From positions 20,376-84,375 of the forward strand of contig CAYUSB010000039.1 in assembly GCA_964447205.1 (NCBI GenBank): a stretch of DNA of 64,000 nucleotides, read 5' to 3'. A program made the translations under genes and the position numbers. This stretch comes from JAEUKH01 sp964447205 (GTDB lineage Bacteria > Myxococcota_A > Polyangia > Polyangiales > Ga0077539). Under the pieces are notes generated by a model. The model had not been told where the DNA came from and did no database searches. It worked only from the letters and a program-made list of their open reading frames with translations. This document shows, piece by piece, positions 35,300 to 44,734 of this stretch (positions are counted from its first letter, which is position 1; each line of letters starts with the position of its first letter).

Positions 35300-36343
35300 G
35301 TGAACGCTCCGTCCGCCGCCCAGCCCCTCGGGACCCCCCCCGAAGCCTCCCCCACCCCTGTCCCCGCCCAGGCGCCTCCCCGGGGCCTCGCCGCCCTTTG
35401 GGGGGGGTGGCCCGGGCGCGTCCTGCGGGTGGCCCTGTCCCTCCTGCCCCTGTGGTGGCTCTCCGAGCGGGTGGCCTGGGCCGAGGTCTGGCGTCAGGCC
35501 CGGCAGGTCGGGGCCCTCCACCTCGGGGCGGCCCTCCTCGCAGCCTTCGGCTCGTTCGCCGTAGGCTCCCTCCGGTGGCGCGTGATGATGCAGGCCTACG
35601 GATCGCACGACCCGCCCTCGTTCGGGGCCCTGCTCCGACACAACCTCATCGGCGGGTACTTCAACGTCCTGCCCTCGGGGGTGGCCGGAGACGCCGTCCG
35701 GGGCCACCGGGTCCGGCGCCACCTGCCCTCCCTCGGGGTCAGCTACACCGTGCTCTTCGTCGAGCGCCTGACGGGCCTCCTCGGCCTGTGCCTCGTCGCC
35801 GGCGGGGCCATCGCCGCCTCGCGGGAGCTTCAGGGCGACGCCGTAGCCCTCACCCTGGAGCTCGCCCTCCTCGGGGCCTTCGGGCTGTCCTCGGTGGTGC
35901 TCTTTCTGCCCTTCGCCCTGGCCCGGAGCCCCGGGCTCCGGGAGCGGGTGGGCAGGATCCCCGTGGCCGGGGCGGTGCTCACCCGGATCCCCCCGGCTCA
36001 CTCCCTCGCGGGCCCGCTCCTGGCCACGGCCCTGTCGGTGCTCACCCAGGGCTCGGTGGTGCTCAGCATCGCCCTGCTCCTGCGCCCCATCGCCCCCGGG
36101 GTGACCCTGGCCACCTGCGCCCGGGTCGTGCCCGCGGTGATCTTGTTTACGTACGTCCCCCTCACCCCGGGGGGCCTCGGGCAGCGCGAGGCGGCCTTCG
36201 TGTATCTGTTCGGCCTCGCGGGGGTCTCGGCCGCGGTGGCCACGGCCACGTCCCTGATGTTCTTCGGGATCTCGATGACCCTCGCGGCCCTCGGGGGGGG
36301 GCTCCTCCTGGCCGAGCGGGCCTTCGGGTGGGAGCGGCCGTGA
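35300..36343 (+). CDS. Flippase-like integral membrane protein (UPF0104 / LPG-synthase transmembrane family)
   Basis: 347 residues, about eight membrane segments (GALHLGAALLAAFGSFAVG, GLLGLCLVAGGAIAA, LLGAFGLSSVVLFLPFAL, GPLLATALSVLTQGSVVLS). Signatures RWRVMMQAYG, HNLIGGYFNVLPSGVAGDAV and ILFTYVPLTPGGLGQREAA are typical of the lysylphosphatidylglycerol-synthase N-terminal/flippase-like family. GTG at 35300. Next two genes overlap it and each other, so an operon for building or exporting an envelope lipid or glycan is likely. Confidence 0.85.
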   Translation: MNAPSAAQPLGTPPEASPTPVPAQAPPRGLAALWGGWPGRVLRVALSLLPLWWLSERVAWAEVWRQARQVGALHLGAALLAAFGSFAVGSLRWRVMMQAYGSHDPPSFGALLRHNLIGGYFNVLPSGVAGDAVRGHRVRRHLPSLGVSYTVLFVERLTGLLGLCLVAGGAIAASRELQGDAVALTLELALLGAFGLSSVVLFLPFALARSPGLRERVGRIPVAGAVLTRIPPAHSLAGPLLATALSVLTQGSVVLSIALLLRPIAPGVTLATCARVVPAVILFTYVPLTPGGLGQREAAFVYLFGLAGVSAAVATATSLMFFGISMTLAALGGGLLLAERAFGWERP

Positions 36344-36867
36344 CGGCCCCCCGGCGGCACCGCTCCCACGGCGACGGAGCCTTCCGCCCCGAAGACTTCC
36401 GAGCCCTCGGCCCCGACTGCGTCTTCGAGGCCGGGGTGTTGGTGTTTCACCCCGAGACCATCTCCCTCGGGGCCAACGTGTACGTGGGCCATCAGGCCAT
36501 CCTCAAGGGATACTACAAGGGCGAGATGCACATCGGCGACGACACCTGGATCGGCCAGCAGTGCTTCCTGCACGCCGCGGGCGGGATCACCGTCGGGCTC
36601 AGGGTAGGCATCGGGCCCGGGGTGCGGGTCATCACCAGCGTGCACGACGAGGCCGGGCGCGGGGTGGCCGTGCTGCACTCTCCCTTGCGCTTCGCCCCCG
36701 TGGTGATCGACGACGACGCCGACCTCGGGGTCGGGAGCGTCGTGCTGCCCGGGGTGCGGGTCGGCCGCGGGGCCATCGTGGGGGCGGGCTCGGTGGTCAC
36801 CCGCGACGTGCCCGACTACGCCGTGGTCGCAGGGGTCCCGGCCCGCGTGCAAAGATACCGCCCGTGA
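36340..36867 (+). CDS. Hexapeptide-repeat acyltransferase
   Basis: 175 residues with left-handed beta-helix repeats: ISLGANVYVGHQAILKG, MHIGDDTWIGQQCFLHA, ITVGLRVGIGPGVRVIT, VVIDDDADLGVGSVVLPG, VRVGRGAIVGAGSVVT. The catalytic His is probably in TSVHDEAGRG, and DVPDYAVVAGVPARV is the usual end of this O-acetyltransferase group. Substrate is likely a sugar of an envelope glycan. Start overlaps the flippase stop and its end overlaps the glycosyltransferase start (GTGA). Confidence 0.9.
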   Translation: MTAPRRHRSHGDGAFRPEDFRALGPDCVFEAGVLVFHPETISLGANVYVGHQAILKGYYKGEMHIGDDTWIGQQCFLHAAGGITVGLRVGIGPGVRVITSVHDEAGRGVAVLHSPLRFAPVVIDDDADLGVGSVVLPGVRVGRGAIVGAGSVVTRDVPDYAVVAGVPARVQRYRP

Positions 36868-37571
36868 ACGCCCAGGCCCTCCCCCTCTCCCTGGTCGTGT
36901 TCGCCTTCAACGAGGCCGAGAGCGTCCCGACCGTGCTGCCCGAGATCGTGGCCTGGCTCCGGGCCCGGCAGGGCCCCTGGCAGCTCGTCTTCGTCGACGA
37001 CGGGAGCGACGACGAGACCCTCGACCTCGCCCGCACCCTCCTCGGCGACGACCCCCGCTGCCTCGCCTTCGGCCTCGGGGCCAACCGCGGCATCGGCGGG
37101 GCCCTCAAGGCCGGGGTGGCCAGCGCCGTGCACCCGTGGGTGACCTTCCTTCCCTGCGACGGGCAGATCCCCGTCGGCGAGCTCGACCTCCTGTGCGCCG
37201 CAGCGAGCCCGGGCGACGTCGACGTGGTCTTGTCCGTGTACGAGGCCCGCGACGACGGGTGGCACCGGACGGCCCTGTCCGCCGGGGTCCGCGGGCTCAT
37301 CCGGGCCGTACACGGCGTGTCGATGCGCTCGGACGGGCCGTACCTCTTCCGCCGCAGCCTCTTCGACCCGCACCTCTTGCGGCCCGACAGCTTCTTCCTC
37401 AACTTCGAGTTTCCCATCCGGGCCCTTCAAGCGGGGTGGGCCACCCGCACGGTGACCGTACGGTGCGTCCCGCGTCGGGCGGGGGTCTCCAAGAGCGCCC
37501 GGTGGCGCGTGGTGGCCCGCGTAGCCCGCGACCTCGTCGACCTCAAGCTCCGCCAGGGCCGCGGTCGCTGA
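36864..37571 (+). CDS. Glycosyltransferase family 2 (dolichol-phosphate-mannose-synthase-like)
   Basis: 235 residues. GT-A motif LSLVVFAFNEAESVPTVLPE, FVDDGSDDETLDLARTLL, GANRGIGGALKAGV, FLPCDGQIPVGELD (DxD-like), MRSDGPYLFRRSLFD and PRRAGVSKSARWRVV. No transmembrane helices, so a cytoplasmic enzyme probably using a polyprenyl or lipid acceptor. Together with the flippase-like protein and the acetyltransferase it forms a compact glycolipid or glycan-decorating operon. GTG 36864. Confidence 0.9.
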   Translation: MNAQALPLSLVVFAFNEAESVPTVLPEIVAWLRARQGPWQLVFVDDGSDDETLDLARTLLGDDPRCLAFGLGANRGIGGALKAGVASAVHPWVTFLPCDGQIPVGELDLLCAAASPGDVDVVLSVYEARDDGWHRTALSAGVRGLIRAVHGVSMRSDGPYLFRRSLFDPHLLRPDSFFLNFEFPIRALQAGWATRTVTVRCVPRRAGVSKSARWRVVARVARDLVDLKLRQGRGR

Positions 37572-37576
37572 CCCCG

Positions 37577-39874
37577 ATGCGCCTCGGCCCCTTCGCCCTC
37601 TTGTCCCTCTGTCTCCTCGCCGCCTCGGGGTGCCGCCGCGTCCTGCGCCGCGCCGCCCCGCCGCATCACGGAGCCGCCATGCAACTGTCTGAGCCCGACG
37701 TCGACACCGAGTTTGTCGATCAGTACGCCCACACCAACCGGTTTCGCCTCGGCGAGCCGAGCCTCGTGCACCCCCTCCCCGACGGCAGCGGGGTGCTCTA
37801 CCTGCGGAGCGGGGCCCGGAGCTTCGTCCGGGACCTTTACTATTTTGACGCCGCCACGGGGCAGTCGCGGGTGCTCCTGACGGCCACCCAGATCCTCGGG
37901 GGGGCCGACGAGGCCCTGTCCCACGAGGAGCTGGCCCGGCGCGAGCGGATGCGCCTCGCGGCCCGAGGGATCGCGAGCTTTCAGGTGAGCCGGGACGGGG
38001 GGCGGATCCTGGTTCCGCTGTCGGGGCGGCTGTACCTGGTCGAGCGGGCCACCCTGGCGGTGCGGGTTCTGCCCACGGGAGAGGGCCCCCTCCTCGACCC
38101 CCGGATGTCCCCGGACGGAACCCGCGTGGCCTACGTCCGCGGGGGCGAGCTGTGCGTCCTCGACCTCGACGGCGAGGCCGAGCGCACCCTCACCAGCGGG
38201 GCGGGGCCCCACATCAGCCACGGCCTCGCGGAGTTTGTGGCCCAGGAGGAGATGGACCGCATGGAGGGCTACTGGTGGTCGCCCGACAGCACCCGCCTCG
38301 CCTACCAGGAGACCGACACCGCGGCCGTGGAGAGCTTTCACATCGCCGACGCGGCCCACCCCGAGCGGGCCCCCACGGTGTCGGCCTATCCGCGGGCGGG
38401 CCGGACCAACGCCATGGTGCGGGTCGGGATCGTGGCCGCCACGGGGGGACCCACCACCTGGCTCCGCTACGACCGGAGCGCCTACCCGTACCTCGCCCGG
38501 GTGGTGTGGCAGGGCCGCGGGCCGCTGACCCTCCTCGTACAAAACCGCGCCCAGACCGAGGAGCTCCTCCTGGCCGCCGACCCCTCGGGAGACACCCGGA
38601 CCCTCCTCACCGAACGCGACCCGGCCTGGATCAACCTCGACCCCACCGTGCCCCGCTGGCTCCCCGACGGCTCGGGCTTTCTGTGGAGCACCGAACGCGA
38701 CGGGGGCCCCGCCCTCGAGCTCCGGGCCGCCGACGGGAGCCTGCGCCACACCCTCCTCGCGCCGCCCGCGGGCTACCGTCGGGTGGTCCAGCTCGACCCC
38801 CAGGATCAGGTCGTGTACGCCTCGGCGAGCCCCGACCCGACGGAGTCTCACGTCGTGCGGGTGTCCCTCACGCCGCAGGGCCCGGCCCCCGTCCGCATCA
38901 CCCCCAAGGCGGGCGAGCACAGCGTCACCATCGGCCCGTCCCTGCGGATCGTGCAGCGGGCCAGCGTCGAGGCCATGCCCACCTGGACGGTCTACCGCGA
39001 CGACACGGCCCTGGGCACCCTGGAGTCGGCCACCGAGGCCCCCCGGGTGTCGCCCCACCCGGGCTTCTACACGGTCACCGACGCGGCCATGCACGCCTCG
39101 GTGCTGCGCCCCCGCGACTTCGTGGCCGGGCGGAAGTACCCGGTGATCCTGTACGTCTACGGCGGCCCCCACGCCCAGATGGTGACCAGATCCCGGCAGC
39201 GGTTCCTCCTCGGGCAGTGGATGGCCGACCAGGGGTTTGTCGTGGTCTCCCTCGACGGACGGGGAACCCCGCACCGGGGCCGCGACTGGGAGCGGGCGGT
39301 CTACCAGCGGTTCGGGTCGGTCCCCCTCGACGACCAGGTCCGGGGGCTGGAGGCCCTCGCCCAGCAGCTCCCCGAGCTCGACCTCGGCCGCGTCGGGGTC
39401 TACGGCTGGAGCTTCGGGGGCTACCTCGCCGCCCTCGCCGCCCTGCGCCGCCCCGACGTCTTCCACGCCGCCGTGGCCGGGGCCCCCGTGGCCGACTGGC
39501 GCGACTACGACACCCACTACACCGAGCGCTACATGGGCATGCCCGGCGACGGGGGCCCCACCGACCCCTACACCCTCGGCTCGCTCCTGCCCTACGCCCC
39601 CGGCCTCCAGCGCCCCCTCCTGATCGCCCACGGGACCGCCGACGACAACGTCTTCTTCCTCCACGGCCTGCGCCTCTCCGACGCCCTCACCCAGGCCGGA
39701 CGGGCCCACACCTTCCTGCCCCTCGTCGGCCACACCCACGCCGTCACCGACCCGGCCACCGCCTCCAGGCTCTACGCCCGCATCGTGGGCTTCTTCCGCA
39801 CCCACCTGCACGACCCCGCCCCCGCCCTCGCCGCTCCCCCCCCCGCGGGCACGTCCGGCGCCGCCACCCCGTGA
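37577..39874 (+). CDS. Dipeptidyl-peptidase IV family lipoprotein (S9)
   Basis: 765 residues. Lipoprotein signal MRLGPFALLSLCLLAASGC. A beta-propeller with WD/YWTD-like blades is followed by an alpha/beta-hydrolase domain. The nucleophile motif is GWSFGGYLAAL, the downstream Asp lies in AHGTADDNVFFLHG and the His in VGHTHAV. QEEMDRMEGYWWSPDSTRLA is the region where DPP IV enzymes carry the Glu pair that binds the peptide N-terminus, and a Glu-Glu is present. It probably cleaves Xaa-Pro dipeptides in the periplasm or outside. Starts 5 bases after the glycosyltransferase gene. Confidence 0.93.
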   Translation: MRLGPFALLSLCLLAASGCRRVLRRAAPPHHGAAMQLSEPDVDTEFVDQYAHTNRFRLGEPSLVHPLPDGSGVLYLRSGARSFVRDLYYFDAATGQSRVLLTATQILGGADEALSHEELARRERMRLAARGIASFQVSRDGGRILVPLSGRLYLVERATLAVRVLPTGEGPLLDPRMSPDGTRVAYVRGGELCVLDLDGEAERTLTSGAGPHISHGLAEFVAQEEMDRMEGYWWSPDSTRLAYQETDTAAVESFHIADAAHPERAPTVSAYPRAGRTNAMVRVGIVAATGGPTTWLRYDRSAYPYLARVVWQGRGPLTLLVQNRAQTEELLLAADPSGDTRTLLTERDPAWINLDPTVPRWLPDGSGFLWSTERDGGPALELRAADGSLRHTLLAPPAGYRRVVQLDPQDQVVYASASPDPTESHVVRVSLTPQGPAPVRITPKAGEHSVTIGPSLRIVQRASVEAMPTWTVYRDDTALGTLESATEAPRVSPHPGFYTVTDAAMHASVLRPRDFVAGRKYPVILYVYGGPHAQMVTRSRQRFLLGQWMADQGFVVVSLDGRGTPHRGRDWERAVYQRFGSVPLDDQVRGLEALAQQLPELDLGRVGVYGWSFGGYLAALAALRRPDVFHAAVAGAPVADWRDYDTHYTERYMGMPGDGGPTDPYTLGSLLPYAPGLQRPLLIAHGTADDNVFFLHGLRLSDALTQAGRAHTFLPLVGHTHAVTDPATASRLYARIVGFFRTHLHDPAPALAAPPPAGTSGAATP

Positions 39875-39923
39875 TGGTCTTCGCCGTGGCCCGGCGGGTG
39901 TGGTAGGCACCGTCGCACCCACG

Positions 39924-40916
39924 ATGGCAGAGCCTCCTCCGACGAAGCGCCCCGGGCCCGCACGCCCGGCGGCCAACATTCGCCCCCCACCCCCGCCGAT
40001 CGTCAAGGTCCTTCCCTATGCCTCCGCGGCCTTGGTGGTCCTCGGGCTCGTGGCCACCATGCTCAAGTCGCGCACCTACGGAGTGTACGCCGGGGCCGTC
40101 CTGTGCGTGGGGGCCGTCCTCGCCCTGGCCTACGCGGCCTGGCAGCACGCCATCACCCTCACGCCCGGGGAGCCCCTCCGGGCCGTCGTGCGGAGCCTCG
40201 CCGTGGTGGTCACCCTCGGGGCCCTCGGCCCCCTCGGCCTCACCCTGCGGCCGCCCGCTCCCGCCGGGCAGGTGACCCTCACCCGGGTGGGCGAGCGGGC
40301 CTCGGTCACCGTCACCGGCAGCGCGGCCTCCGTGTTTCTCCAGGTCTCCGGAGCCTTCAAGCCCGACGTCGGGGCCGAGGCCCGGGCCCGGTACACCCTC
40401 ACCGTGCAGCGGGCCGGCGCGGCCGAGGAGGACGTCGAGGGCGACTTCGAGCGCAGCGCCCGCGAAGGGGCCGCCGCCAACGCCCCCCCGAGCCCCCTCG
40501 GGGGCGACAGCGAGTCGACGGCCAACCGCCACGTCCTGCGCACCACGGGGCCCGGGGTGTACGCGGTGATCCTCGACCGCCTCAACGAGAGCCTCCAGCC
40601 GCCGCTCCGGGTGTCGGTCCACGCCGAGCCCATTTCGCAGCGGCTCCTCCTGATGCTCTTCGCCGCCCTGGCCGTGGCGGTGTTGGGGGTCGACGTGGCC
40701 CTGCGACGGCGCAACATCGAGTCGGCCTATGCGGCCTCGCTCCTGGTGATGCTGGCCGGGGTGTACTACCTCCACGGGCATTTTACGCCCGCCACCATGG
40801 GGCCCAACCTGCTCGCCGCGGGGCTCGTGGGGGTCCTCGGGGGCGGCCTCGGGGGCGAGGTCCTCGGGCGCGTGGCCGACATGATCGTGCCCGCCTCGCT
40901 CCTGCGTAGGGAGTGA
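39924..40916 (+). CDS. Hypothetical membrane protein
   Basis: 330 residues. After a Pro-rich start there are two N-terminal membrane segments (VLPYASAALVVLGLVATML, AGAVLCVGAVLALAYAAW) and a third hydrophobic one. An extracytoplasmic beta-rich domain (QVTLTRVGERASVTVTGSAA through VSVHAEPI) follows, then three C-terminal helices (LLLMLFAALAVAVLGVDVAL, ASLLVMLAGVYYLHG, LLAAGLVGVLGGGLGGEVLG). No family recognised. ATG 39924 preferred over the in-frame GTG 39900. Possibly cotranscribed with the downstream membrane protein. Confidence 0.75.
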   Translation: MAEPPPTKRPGPARPAANIRPPPPPIVKVLPYASAALVVLGLVATMLKSRTYGVYAGAVLCVGAVLALAYAAWQHAITLTPGEPLRAVVRSLAVVVTLGALGPLGLTLRPPAPAGQVTLTRVGERASVTVTGSAASVFLQVSGAFKPDVGAEARARYTLTVQRAGAAEEDVEGDFERSAREGAAANAPPSPLGGDSESTANRHVLRTTGPGVYAVILDRLNESLQPPLRVSVHAEPISQRLLLMLFAALAVAVLGVDVALRRRNIESAYAASLLVMLAGVYYLHGHFTPATMGPNLLAAGLVGVLGGGLGGEVLGRVADMIVPASLLRRE

Positions 40917-40947
40917 CGGTATCGCCCCGCGTGGCGTCTGGTACGGT

Positions 40948-42222
40948 ATGGGCTCCATGCGCGTAGACTGGGCCTCGATCCCGCTCGTCCTCCCTGCCCA
41001 GAAGGTAGGGACCCGACTCCACGCCCTCGTGCGTCGGCTCACCGCGGCCACCTTCGCGGTCGCGGGCGGCAGCCTCTCGCTCCTCTTCGTGCTGACCTGG
41101 CTGTATCCCATCTCGTCGGACGCCCCGGCATGGGCCACCATCTCCGCCGGGTTGGGCATCATGGCGGCCGTGGCCCTCGCGGCCGCAGCCCTCCTCGCCC
41201 AGGGGATGTGCTGGATCGGCCCTCTCGGACGGGGACAGCTCACGGTCGGCCCCGAGGGGGTCCTGGCCCGGGGGCTCCGTACGCAGTGGATCCCCCGGGC
41301 GGACATCGACGCGGCGTGGATCCTACGCGAGGGGGACCGATGCCAGGTCGAGCTCCGCCTGAAGAACGGCGACGTCTTCAGCGCCGTGACCACCCCCGAG
41401 GAGGCCACGGCCGTGCTCGACGCGGTGGGGGTCGACGCGTCGCGCAGGGCCCTGCGGATGCCCCTCGGGAGCGTGGCCACCAACCTGGGGATCGGCCTGG
41501 CGGCGGCCTTCCCGGCCTCGTGTGTGTCGGCGATGCTGGGCGGGGCCACCGTGGGCGTGATCCCGATGCCGAGCGCGGCCCTCGGGTTTCTGATCATCGC
41601 GCTCTTTGTGGCCCTGATCGTCGGGGCCGTACGGTTTGTGGCCCCGCCGACCGTGGCCGTGGGCAGCGACGGGCTCGCCGTGGGCACGGGGCGTGGGGCG
41701 TGGTTTGCGGCCTTCGACACGATCCGTGCGGTGGAGGTTCGCCGGGCCGATCTCACCCTGCACCTGCACGACGGGAGACTTCGCCGGATCTCGACCCTGG
41801 GCACCCAGGAGGCCCGAAGGAGGGCCTTGTACGAGCGCATCGTGGCCGGGCTCGCGGCGGCCCAGGCCCCGCGTGATCTGTCCGCGCGGCTCGGGGCCCT
41901 CGACCGCAACGGGCGCACCGTGGAGGCCTGGCGGGCGGCCCTCACCGAGCTCGCCGCGGCCCGGGACGGGTACCGTCAGACGGGGCTGACACGGGAGGAG
42001 GTTCGGGCGGCCCTCGAAGACCCGCGGTCGACGCCCGAGCGGCGCATCGGGGCGACCTTCGTGCTCGCGGCGATGGACGCGCCCCTGGCGGGGTCGCGGG
42101 TGCGCATCGTGGCCGAGACCGTGGCCCACGAGCCCGTACGCCGGGCCCTGGAGCAGGCCGCGGCGGGCGAGATGGACGAGGACGTGCTCGACGCTGTCCA
42201 GGCCGCCCAGACCCGGGGATGA
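40948..42222 (+). CDS. Hypothetical membrane protein with PH-like domains
   Basis: 424 residues. Two pairs of membrane helices (FAVAGGSLSLLFVLTWLYPI, GLGIMAAVALAAAALLAQG; ALGFLIIALFVALIVGAVRF) each followed by a beta-rich stretch of PH/YdbT-like character (GRGQLTVGPEGVLARGLRT, then TVAVGSDGLAVGTGRGAWFA). The C-terminal 130 residues are helical and soluble (EVRAALEDPRSTPERRIGAT). Could be an envelope-stress or membrane-homeostasis protein. The ATG at 40957 is an equally good start. Confidence 0.72.
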   Translation: MGSMRVDWASIPLVLPAQKVGTRLHALVRRLTAATFAVAGGSLSLLFVLTWLYPISSDAPAWATISAGLGIMAAVALAAAALLAQGMCWIGPLGRGQLTVGPEGVLARGLRTQWIPRADIDAAWILREGDRCQVELRLKNGDVFSAVTTPEEATAVLDAVGVDASRRALRMPLGSVATNLGIGLAAAFPASCVSAMLGGATVGVIPMPSAALGFLIIALFVALIVGAVRFVAPPTVAVGSDGLAVGTGRGAWFAAFDTIRAVEVRRADLTLHLHDGRLRRISTLGTQEARRRALYERIVAGLAAAQAPRDLSARLGALDRNGRTVEAWRAALTELAAARDGYRQTGLTREEVRAALEDPRSTPERRIGATFVLAAMDAPLAGSRVRIVAETVAHEPVRRALEQAAAGEMDEDVLDAVQAAQTRG

Positions 42223-42240
42223 CCCCAGCGGCCAGAGGGT

Positions 42241-43074
42241 TTAGCCCCCCATCGCGGCGAGGCCTCGGGCGAGGTCGGCCGTGGCCGCGTCGGCCGGGTG
42301 GAAGCTCTCGATCCGTAGCTCTTGCAGGGTCACGTCCTGGGCCGTGCCCAGGGTCGCGATGGTGGTGAGGAGCCGGGCGATCTGGTCGCCCACCCGCAGC
42401 TCCACGGGCACTACCAGGGCGGCCCCGGAGGGGGCGGGCGGGGCGTTCCACAGGGCGGCGATGTCGGGCAGGGCGAGGAGGGAGGCCCGCAGGAGCCTGC
42501 GCCCCTCGTCGCGGTCTGCGGCCATCTCGGCCCGGGCCCGGTCGATTACGGCCCGGGCCACCTCCCCCCAGTTGGCGATGTGCGGCCGAAACCCATCGGG
42601 GTCGAGGATCTGCACGAGCCCATTGACCCGCGGGGGCGGGAGCACCTCGTACGGAACCAGGACCCGCCCCGTGAGCATGGCCACAAACCGGGCGTAGGCC
42701 TCGTTGACCATGACCACGTCCCAACGGCGGTCGAAGACCACGGCCCCGAAGGGCTCCTGCTGCCGGAGGAGGAGCACCAGGGCCTGCCGAAACTCGGCCA
42801 TCCGCGGGGCGTCCAAGGGGGTCTCGTGGTACTCCGCGGCGAATCCCGCGGCCTGAAACGCCGCGTTTCGTTCGCGCAAGGGGGCGTTGAGGACCGTGCC
42901 CAGGGCCCGCAACATCTCGCGGCTCGGTCCGGCCTTCCCCGTCTCCAGGAAGCTCAGGTGACGGGTCGAGACCCCCGCCGCGAGGGCCAGCTCCATCTGG
43001 CTCAGGCCGTGGGTGGTGCGCCACCGGCGGATCATCGCCCCGACCATGGTGTGCTGCGACGTTGCCCGCTCCAT
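42241..43074 (-). CDS. XRE-family regulator with MmyB-like ligand-binding domain
   Basis: 277 residues. Helix-turn-helix at the N-terminus (LSQMELALAAGVSTRHLSFLETGKAGPS), then the MmyB-like domain: LVLLLRQQEPFGAVVFDRRWDVVMVNEAYA, FVAMLTGRVLVPYEVLPP and ALLALPDI. This class consists of regulators that bind a small hydrophobic ligand in the C-terminal domain. ATG 43074 was chosen since upstream codons (frame open to 43143) have no similarity. Convergent with the preceding plus-strand membrane-protein gene. Confidence 0.92.
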   Translation of the reverse strand: MERATSQHTMVGAMIRRWRTTHGLSQMELALAAGVSTRHLSFLETGKAGPSREMLRALGTVLNAPLRERNAAFQAAGFAAEYHETPLDAPRMAEFRQALVLLLRQQEPFGAVVFDRRWDVVMVNEAYARFVAMLTGRVLVPYEVLPPPRVNGLVQILDPDGFRPHIANWGEVARAVIDRARAEMAADRDEGRRLLRASLLALPDIAALWNAPPAPSGAALVVPVELRVGDQIARLLTTIATLGTAQDVTLQELRIESFHPADAATADLARGLAAMGG

Positions 43075-43108
43075 GCGGCGCGGAGTGTAGGGATGGCCCG
43101 CGGCGCTG

Positions 43109-43513
43109 TCACGCGGTACCGGGCGACGGGGCGGGCTGTCCATCGGCCCGCAAGAGCCACAGGCCCGCGACGACGGCGACGAGCTCGACGGCCATCGTGC
43201 CGTGGATGTACGCCCCCGCGGGTCCGTGCTGGAGGAGGGTCAGGACGCGCCCGAGGAGGAGCCCGGCCGTGGCCGAGACCGCGAGGACCAGGGCGGGGCG
43301 CTCCCAGGACGTGCGGGTGGCCCCGAGGTAGAGGAGCACGGAGATGCCCGCGCAGAGGCCCCCATAGGTGGCGCTGAAGTCCGCGATGGCCGTCACGTCG
43401 GTGAGGGTCATCCCGAGCATCGTGGCGAAGCGTGTGGGGGCCGCGTAGCCGAAGCCCGTGAAGCCCAGGAATGCGACGAGCTGCGCGTAGAGATACATAC
43501 GACCGAGCGACAT
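43109..43513 (-). CDS. DUF4345-like small membrane protein
   Basis: 134 residues, four predicted helices (MYLYAQLVAFLGFTGFGYA, GLCAGISVLLYLGATRTSW, PALVLAVSATAGLLLGRVLT, MAVELVAVVAGLWLLRADG). The pattern TRFATMLGMTLTDVTAIADFSATYGG and GRVLTLL fits DUF4345 proteins (helix pair, Arg-Glu, Tyr-Gly-Gly). Function unknown. A 34-base gap separates it from the downstream XRE regulator gene, both on the minus strand, so the regulator may be cotranscribed with it. Confidence 0.75.
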   Translation of the reverse strand: MSLGRMYLYAQLVAFLGFTGFGYAAPTRFATMLGMTLTDVTAIADFSATYGGLCAGISVLLYLGATRTSWERPALVLAVSATAGLLLGRVLTLLQHGPAGAYIHGTMAVELVAVVAGLWLLRADGQPAPSPGTA

Positions 43514-43626
43514 GGAACACCTCCCGTGGCGGCGACGAGCCCGAGGCCCCGCCGCGATGAAGGGGAGGATGGCGGCCCGCCGTGTCCAGGGCGATGACCT
43601 CGGAGGTCATGTCGTGAACAGGGTCC

Positions 43627-44688
43627 TCAGCAGCAGCTCGCGCCCGTCGCGCCCTGGGCGAGGCGCTGGTACTGGGCCGCGGCCAGGGTGGGCCCGCAGG
43701 GGTACTCCCCGAAGTGCGTGGCGCGCGACCCCGTGACCTCGAACCACCGGGCGAAGCGGGTCTCGGACAACATGGCCGCGGTGTTGGCGCACACCCGCTC
43801 GGGCCTGCCCCGCTCGAAGGCGTGGTGGTCGTCGAGCCAGAAGAGCACCTCCGCCCCCTCCACGCCCCCGCGGTAGGTGGCCACCTGCCCGTAGTCCTCA
43901 CACTGGGGGTCGAGGCCGTCGAGCTTGAGCAGGCGCCAGGTGATCGACACGAACCGCGCCGTGCCCACCTTGGCCTCGATGGCCGCGTTCTGCACGGTGA
44001 TGGGGGCGGTCTTGACCACCCGGGGGTCGAGGAAGCCCGCGCGTTTCGCCATCTGCACGAAATCGGCTTGATACAAGGCCCCTCCGAGGCACTCCGCGTA
44101 CAGGACCGGGTCGCGGGCCACCTCCGCCGGCAGCCTCCGGTCGACGAAGACGTCGCTCAGATAGAACTCCCCCCCGGCCTTGAGCACCCGGGCCGCCTCG
44201 GCGAGGACGAGGTCTTTGCGGGGGCTGAGGTTGACCACGCAGTTGGACACCACCACGTCGACCGAGGCGTCGCCGAGCCCGAGGGCCCGGAGGTCTTCGA
44301 TGTAGCCCTGGTGAAAGCGGGTGTTGGGCTCGGCGAACCCGAACCGCGCGGCGTGCCACCCGGCGGTGTCCCGGGCCACCTGGAGCTGGGCCTCGGTCAT
44401 GTCGACCCCATGAACCCGCCCCCCCGGGCCCACGAGTTGGGCCAGGACGAACACGTCGCGGCCCGTCCCGCAGCCGAGGTCGACGACCGTGGCCCCCTCC
44501 AGCCCGTGCGGAATCGGGAACCCGCACCCGTAGAACCGGTCGCTCACGTCGGGGTGGACGTGGGCGAGGCGCGCGGCGATCCACGGGGCCGGGGCCCCGC
44601 TGGCGCAGCACGCGTTGGTCTTGAGGTCGGCGCTCGAGGCGAGCTGCTTGCCGTAATAGTCCTGTACGAAGGCCTGAAGGTCGTCCAT
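43627..44688 (-). CDS. arsM: Arsenite S-adenosylmethionine methyltransferase-like (ArsM)
   Basis: 353 residues. The SAM motif VVDLGCGTGRDVFVLAQLVG and VDMTEAQLQVARDTAG are followed by SNCVVNLSPRKDLVLAEAAR. Cys residues lie where ArsM uses them: TNACCASGAP near the N-terminus, SNCVVNLS and LDPQCEDYG, plus CGF in FYGCGFPIPHG. These are compatible with the three As(III)-binding cysteines. C-terminus GASCC adds a further Cys pair. No ars operon or regulator is adjacent. It would methylate arsenite to methylarsenicals. Confident for the family, less so for the exact substrate. Confidence 0.87.
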   Translation of the reverse strand: MDDLQAFVQDYYGKQLASSADLKTNACCASGAPAPWIAARLAHVHPDVSDRFYGCGFPIPHGLEGATVVDLGCGTGRDVFVLAQLVGPGGRVHGVDMTEAQLQVARDTAGWHAARFGFAEPNTRFHQGYIEDLRALGLGDASVDVVVSNCVVNLSPRKDLVLAEAARVLKAGGEFYLSDVFVDRRLPAEVARDPVLYAECLGGALYQADFVQMAKRAGFLDPRVVKTAPITVQNAAIEAKVGTARFVSITWRLLKLDGLDPQCEDYGQVATYRGGVEGAEVLFWLDDHHAFERGRPERVCANTAAMLSETRFARWFEVTGSRATHFGEYPCGPTLAAAQYQRLAQGATGASCC

Positions 44689-44734
44689 CGGGACGGAGGG
44701 TCTAGCACACCGCCGGGCGTACGAGGTCGGGGCC

